From Pseudorasbora parva (taxonomy: Eukaryota; Chordata; Actinopteri; Cypriniformes; Gobionidae): 64,000 nt of DNA. The notes beneath the pieces were generated by a model. It made no database searches. It saw only the letters and a list, made by a program, of their open reading frames with translations, and was not told the DNA's origin. Position 1 is the first letter of the stretch. Each line of letters opens with the position of its first letter. Position numbers and translations under genes: made by a program. Of the stretch, positions 1 to 64,000 are shown piece after piece. The DNA lies in contig NC_090185.1 in the NCBI RefSeq assembly GCF_024679245.1, positions 25,674,926 to 25,738,925 on the forward strand, read 5' to 3'.

Positions 1-182
1 TTTTCTTCTGTGGAACGCAAAAACAGAAAAACTAGCCTATAATAAGTAAAGCAACTGCAATATTAACAGTCACAATTCACTCGCATCTTTTTTCCATTCA
101 AGTGAATGGAGACTGGGGCTGTCATTTCGCCTGTCACTTCATTTTGTATTACACTCATACAGGTTTGAAACAACACGAGGTC
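1..182. repeat. Fragment of a dispersed repeat upstream of dennd1b
   Basis: The motif TTTTCTTCTGTGGAAC at 1 recurs at about 987 (TTTTTCTTCTGTGGAACACA). It is followed in both places by 'gagactg.g.ctgtcattt' and 'ttcattttgt/tcttgttttgt', so both are diverged copies of one element. Boundaries are uncertain. Confidence 0.45.
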
Positions 183-229
183 GAGCAAAATTGTTTATTA
201 TTGTACATTTTTGGAATCACAATCCCGCT

Positions 230-518
230 GAAATAGGTACACTCGCGCGCTCGAGCAAACTCGCGTGACCCAGGTGCTTCCTGGTGCTTCACTGCAGGAT
301 CACAGCCAGGGGAACCGAAACGGTCAGCAGCGCGTCCAGGAAGCGTCACCGAGGAGCACGCGCGCCGGCAGATAGAGGAATGCAGCAGTTTCCGCGACCG
401 TCTGTCAGGTGGCTGCGAAACTAGAAGGTTCGTAGGCAGCGCGCGTGGCTCGGAGTGCGCGACGGTGTTTTATTTTCCCGCCGTCGGCGCGAGCTTCTGC
501 TGACGCGATGCTTTAACC
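230..518 (+). promoter_or_regulatory. dennd1b: CpG-rich promoter and 5'UTR of dennd1b
   Basis: This stretch is clearly richer in G+C and CpG than the flanking AT-rich DNA, with many CGCG and GCGC motifs at about 240-270, 355-370, 440-460 and 480-505. It ends at the dennd1b start codon. No TATA box is evident at a fitting distance, which agrees with a CpG-island type promoter. The transcription start cannot be placed from sequence alone, so the promoter/5'UTR boundary is inferred. Confidence 0.55.
508..516 (+). promoter_or_regulatory. Minimal upstream ORF (Met-Leu-stop)
   Basis: The bases ATG CTT TAA form a two-codon upstream reading frame whose stop codon ends two bases before the dennd1b ATG at 519. 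If transcription starts upstream of it, scanning ribosomes meet this ATG first (context GCG at -3 to -1, weak). The main start has A at -3 and G at +4 (strong), so leaky scanning would be expected. A role in translation control is inference. Confidence 0.45.
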
Positions 519-59597
<59,079 letters not shown>

Positions 59598-59639
59598 GTA
59601 AGTTAAGGGAAATTTTCAACTTTTCTTCACATGAAAAAA

Positions 59640-60034
59640 AATAAAAAGGGTAACACGTAATTTTACACCATCCCTGTTACAAATGTTACATGTACCTGCT
59701 ATAACAGGAAATTATGCATAATTACATGCAACTAACCCTAAACCGAACCTAATCCTACCCTAAACCTATAGTAAGTACATGTAGTTACTTAATATAACTC
59801 AGTACTATTAACAAATAGTACAAATACACCAACAAAGACACAAAGACACCTTGTAATAAAGCGTAACACTGTATTTTAAGTCGGCGTCTGTACATTGGAT
59901 TTTTAATAATATTTATTAACTACATGTACTTACTATACAGTTACAGTTAGTGTTTTGTTTAGGGTTAGTTACCTGTAATTATGCATAATTGACATGTAGT
60001 TACGTGTAACTATGTCACCTTAAAATAAAGTGTT
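59640..60034. mobile_element. Adjacent arms of a 'taacac..tattttaag' MITE
   Basis: 59649 'gggtaacacgtaatttta' and 59865-59885 'gcgtaacactgtattttaag' start similar sequences. The end at about 60008-60034 ('caccttaaaataaagtgtta') is the inverse of this start. Shared 'aattatgcataatt' and 'catgtagttac' words occur in each. Probably two overlapping copies of a common fish DNA element; boundaries uncertain. Confidence 0.6.
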
Positions 60035-60579
60035 AACAAAAAGAGCACCATAATAATATATTTTATGAAATATTTCTGCATATAAAAAAACAGATAATTT
60101 ATGTAAAATTGTTCATAATTTTTTTTAATGTAAAATAATTTTTAAGTACAAACTTGCTTAAAAACTTTTTAAAACACCAGCTAAGTCAAAATCTTCAACT
60201 TGTCTTCAAATGAGAAAAACTGGCAAAATTTCAATACAAATTTATGAAATTCACATTAAATGCGGCAACCGCTTGAAGAATTTTACACAGTTTTACACTT
60301 TTAAGGCAGTTTAGTCTTGCAAACTTTTTAAAACTTATCGAAACATTAGGTGTGTACTTGTTTCCACATGGAAAAAAAAACAAGCAACATTTTAATATGT
60401 AAGAATAGTTTTATGAAATATTTACATGAATTCACATTGAATATCATATATATTATATACATTATATATTGGATCAATGGCATGACGAGTATATTTTTGT
60501 GTCCAAGTGCATTATTTCCTAAAATAATTTGATAAGTTAATGACATTTTTTTAATACATTTAAGTAATGATACAAATTA

Positions 60580-60990
60580 AACATGTCAGGAACTGTCCAA
60601 ACAAATGAACAAATGAAGGAAAAAAAACTATTTAAAATGGTTTCTTAATAATAAAAAATGTACAACATGGCATAAATTTGGATTTGAACCCTTTCATATT
60701 ATCACATTTTATAAATATCAGCAGTTTTAAAGCTGTTAAGATCATTGAAAAACATTTGATTGTCAGGGTGCCACAACTGCAAACATTTGTATTCTGAATG
60801 GACAAGATAACAACAGTAAATATGATAAAGCATCATCCAGAGGAGCCCAACTGATTCCTGTGGAAGAGTGAACACGTTTTTTTAGGTCTCTCTCAAATAC
60901 TGGCTCATTTCAAGCATGTGCTGAGATGGAACCTGGAACCCCACCTGACATGGAAAGTTGGTACACTTTCCATGTCAGGTGGTACCACCT
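60580..60990. repeat. Dispersed repeat, copy Y (without the MITE)
   Basis: Follows 22080-22990 in order but lacks the 512-base MITE found there. It ends with a perfect hairpin that the other copy lacks. Confidence 0.7.
60941..60982. repeat. Perfect 18-bp hairpin
   Basis: Arm CCACCTGACATGGAAAGT (60941-60958), loop TGGTAC, and the exact inverse complement at 60965-60982. The loop itself is followed by a third partial arm ('taccacctgacat'). Confidence 0.92.
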
Positions 60991-62229
60991 GACATATAAA
61001 AACAGTCAAAAAATATAATCAAAAGGAAATGTTATTTAACAACTGAAATTTGTTTAAACACATTGTTCATGACTTAGTTTTGAAAATATTTTTAAAGAAG
61101 AGTTTTAATTTCAATACGTAAACATATCCAACAGTATCATAAAGTTTATTAATGAACTGTAAACATGTGTAACTGTAAAAAAAAAAAAAAAACCTTCCTC
61201 TGCGAGGTGGCTTTTTCATGTGGCTGATTGCGCCTAGCCGGACCCCCTATTGAGCAAACTGCTAATGTCACAAACGGCATTGAAATTTCCCACTTTCCTG
61301 CCATCCAGCTTGTGAGCCAAAAGTGCCACTGCAAAGCAAAACTTGAGTGTTTTTTTTTTTTGTGTGTGTGTGTGTTTGCAAAGACAAAGGAGAAAGAAAA
61401 ACGTCATCTATAATCCATCTCAGCGAAACAGGCACAGTTGGTTGGTTGCGCTTTGCTTTGCAGTGTTGTTGACATTTAACAGACCGAGCATCGAACAGGA
61501 AGTCAGTCCTTATGATATACGGGAAAACAAATTGTCAGGAAATACACTGTGCCAAATCGTTTTGTTTTTTTCCCTTTCTGAAAGTTTCACAGCAGTAGCA
61601 GACGAAGTAAAGTTTGAATTAGGAAAAGGGGATGAAAATATTAAGCTAACATCAAATGAAAAACAGAGTTTGTGTGGAGCCAGTGTGCAACTGAATTGCT
61701 CCGAGTTTCTCTATCAGTCTCTTATCATTCAGTTATGTGTAACGGAGCCGCTGAAAGAGAAGTGAAGAAGACCAAGCCTCCGCTACACAAACAAATCATG
61801 GGCTAAGTACACTGGGAGACACAGGGGTCAGGAAATAAGCTGTAAGATGCTCGGTGTCATCGACCCATTACATTGCCAAAAGTATGCCTCTTTTTCTTTT
61901 CTACTTTAAAAAAAAAAAAAAAGAGTTTCCCACTCATTCTCTAATTCCATGTTGTTCTATATGTAAAGCACATTCTCTTTTTTTTGTTTCTGCAGATTCT
62001 CTTATTTATAGCAACTTTCAAAAGATCTTTAGCTTCAATTAGGAGACTATTGTAGTGAACAGATTGAATTGATTCAACTCAGAAAGTTTTCTTTTGGGAA
62101 AAAATGTGCCGCCTGTACAACAAGAACGATTCAATACATTTAAACCCAGTACACATAAAACAAACACACAAAGAAAAGCTAAAAAATAGTGAGATTATTT
62201 TTAAGCAGTACACCGTGTAAATCAGTGCA

Positions 62230-63960
62230 ACAATTTATTTAAAATGTGCATTAAATATGGAAATTTAGGCAAGCATAGTATTTACACATTTTTATTGTGT
62301 AAACCATTTTTACAAATTATTTGCACAGAGATTTGCAGTACATGCAGCAATTTATGTAAGAATAATTTCAGAAAAGATTTACACATTTTAAATAACATTC
62401 GTTTTTTTAATGTACAATTTAGACAGAAATTTGCATTAAAATGCGACAGTTTATATAAGAACCACCTTTGCTAATGATTTGCACAGAAACTTGCACTAAA
62501 TGCAACAATTTATGTAAAAATTGTCTTATGGAAGATTGACACAAATTTTAAATGAAAATAGTTTTTATGAATAGTTTAGACAGAAATTTGCATTAAATGT
62601 GGCAATTTAGGAAAGAATAGTTTTTAGTTTTAATTTATGAATTAAATGCGATATTTTTAATACAAGAATGTTTTTTACGAATTATTTTCACAAGTTTGCA
62701 GTAAATGCAGCAATTTATGTAAGAGTGTTTTTTTTTTAATAAAAGATTTACACAAATTTTAAATAAAATAGTTTTATGTAGAATTTAGACAAAAATTTGC
62801 ATTAAATTAGACCGTTTATATAAGATTGTTTTTGCGCATGATTTGCACAGAAAGTTGCACTAAATGCAGCAATTTATGGAAGAATAATTTTAGGAATTAT
62901 TTACACACATTTTAAATGAATATAGTTTTTACAATTTAGACAGAAATTTGCATTACAGGTGGCAATTTAGGCAAGAATAAGTTTAGGAATTATTTACACA
63001 TTTTATTGTATGTGTCAATTTTGTGTGAAAAAATGTTTATGTACAATTAAATACGACAATTTATAGAAAATTTATATATAAGAACCGTTTTTACAAATTA
63101 TTTGCACAGAAATGTGCAGTAAATGCAGCAATTTATGTAAGAATTGTTTCATGTAAGATTTAGACACATTTTTTAATTAAAATTTAGGCAAAGAAGTATT
63201 TACACAAATGACCCTACTTTATATTAGGTGGTCCTAACTACTATTCACTAAAGTTTAAATGAATAATTTGATACAATGCACTTATTGTCTACACACATGT
63301 TTTTACATTGTTCTCACATTTTTAAAATACCTGCATGCAATTACAATCTTAATTAATTTCTGTAGTTACACTGTTGACCCTTCCGTTACACCTAACCCTA
63401 CCCCACACCACCACACCTGTCCCTAACTTCACCCGTATCCATCTCAATATCAGCAAAAGTGTACAGCAACACAAATACATTACAAGTGCTTCAGTGTAAA
63501 TACAAGTGTTTTTCATGTTACTGCCACCTAATACAGAGTGGGACCACACACATTTTTATTGTGTATGACACTTTTGTGTGAAAAATTGATTTGTACTATT
63601 TATAAATTAAATGTGTAACTTTATATATGTGAAATTTTCATTAAATTTGACAATTAATGTGCAAACGTTTTTTCAAAACGATTTGCACTAAATGCAGCAA
63701 TTTATGTAGGAATGGTTTCTTGAAAGATTTACACATTAATCGTCAATGAAAATCGTTTTTACATTCACTTAAGACTGAAATTTGCCTTATATGTGACCAG
63801 TAATACAAGAACAGTTTTACAAACGATTAAATGCAAGTTTCCGTAATGGGTCACGTTTATAAAACTAAAGCACAATAACGAGTCTAAATCATTCATAAAA
63901 GTATTCTTAAGTAAATTGGTGCATTAAAATTCAATGCGGGAATGAATTTATGAACTGTTT
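62230..63960. repeat. AT-rich tandem array in intron 6
   Basis: Two alternating word groups, 'gcagtaaatgcagcaatttatgtaagaat' and 'gacagaaatttgcattaaatg.ggcaattta', recur at spacings of about 155-160 with gaps: first group at about 62334, 62492, 62698, 62855, 63116 and 63686. Units are strongly decayed. The array is interrupted by the MITE at 63210-63545. Confidence 0.8.
63210..63545. mobile_element. MITE inserted in the tandem array
   Basis: Left GACCCTACTTTATATTAGG and reversed right GGTCCCACTCTGTATTAGG form an inverted pair followed by 'tggtcctaac/tggcagtaac'. Flanks ACACAAAT (63202-63209) and ACACACAT (63546-63553) agree at 7 of 8 bases, fitting an 8-base target duplication. The middle carries 'ctaaccctacccc'-type sequence. 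No ORF. Confidence 0.72.
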
Positions 63961-64000
63961 TCATAAATTTGTTGTGTACAGTGGTTTTATAATTTGCATT

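Larger units (their letters stand above)
59598..64000 (+). other. dennd1b intron 6 (open at window end)
   Basis: At least 4.4 kb. It holds a MITE pair (59640-60034), a dispersed repeat with a hairpin (60580-60990), an AT-rich tandem array from about 62230 and an inserted MITE (63210-63545). The stretch 60991-62229 shows only poly-A/poly-T runs. No reading frame resembling the next DENND1 segment was found. Confidence 0.75.

Noticed and set aside
60941..60982. microRNA precursor
   Set aside because: The stem is perfect, has a 6-base loop and is only 18 bp long, shorter than a pre-miRNA stem, and lies in a dispersed repeat.

Overview
The window is vertebrate nuclear DNA, most likely from a ray-finned fish and probably a cyprinid. 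It is AT-rich and dominated by introns, microsatellites and small DNA transposons. A LINE-2 3' end carries the tail typical of fish L2. The one gene I can support is the 5' part of dennd1b (DENN domain-containing 1B, connecdenn 2), on the + strand. Six coding exons fit together in a single frame with consensus GT-AG introns: 519-535, 1223-1287, 38736-38779, 54457-54506, 55251-55370 and 59528-59597. They encode the first 122 residues, which is the start of the uDENN (longin-like) module of a Rab35 guanine-nucleotide exchange factor. The rest of the gene lies beyond position 64000.

Layout: 1-518 is the CpG-rich promoter/5'UTR side, with a two-codon upstream ORF just before the start codon. Intron 1 is 687 bp. 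Intron 2 is about 37.4 kb and holds most of the mobile-element landscape: an L2 fragment (6060-7130), several non-autonomous hAT-type elements with recognisable target-site duplications (8830-9862, 15576-17363, 20647-21721, 34045-34567), a Harbinger-like element nested inside one of them (16172-17095), a Tc1/mariner deletion derivative (18579-19096), a three-level nest at 24.3-26.9 kb, and an inverted-repeat cluster at 34.6-37.7 kb. Intron 3 (about 15.7 kb) starts with a long CT microsatellite just after exon 3. It also contains two TIR elements with intact ends (46001-46716, 49621-50330) and, immediately before exon 4, a five-copy satellite whose units alternate A-B-A-B-A. Intron 4 is short. 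Intron 5 is repeat-poor. Intron 6 is open at the window edge and carries a perfect 18-bp hairpin and an AT-rich tandem array interrupted by a MITE.

No prokaryotic features, CRISPR arrays, rRNA or convincing tRNA genes were seen. The long low-complexity reading frames (IY, SL and RE repeats) are translations of microsatellites. I found no evidence for a new coding system. The unusual content is structural: nested insertions datable by their duplications, a 106-bp templated duplication with two mismatches, the alternating satellite, and the hairpin that is missing from a diverged sister repeat in the same window. Family and species assignments rest on memory of motifs, not on a database search.
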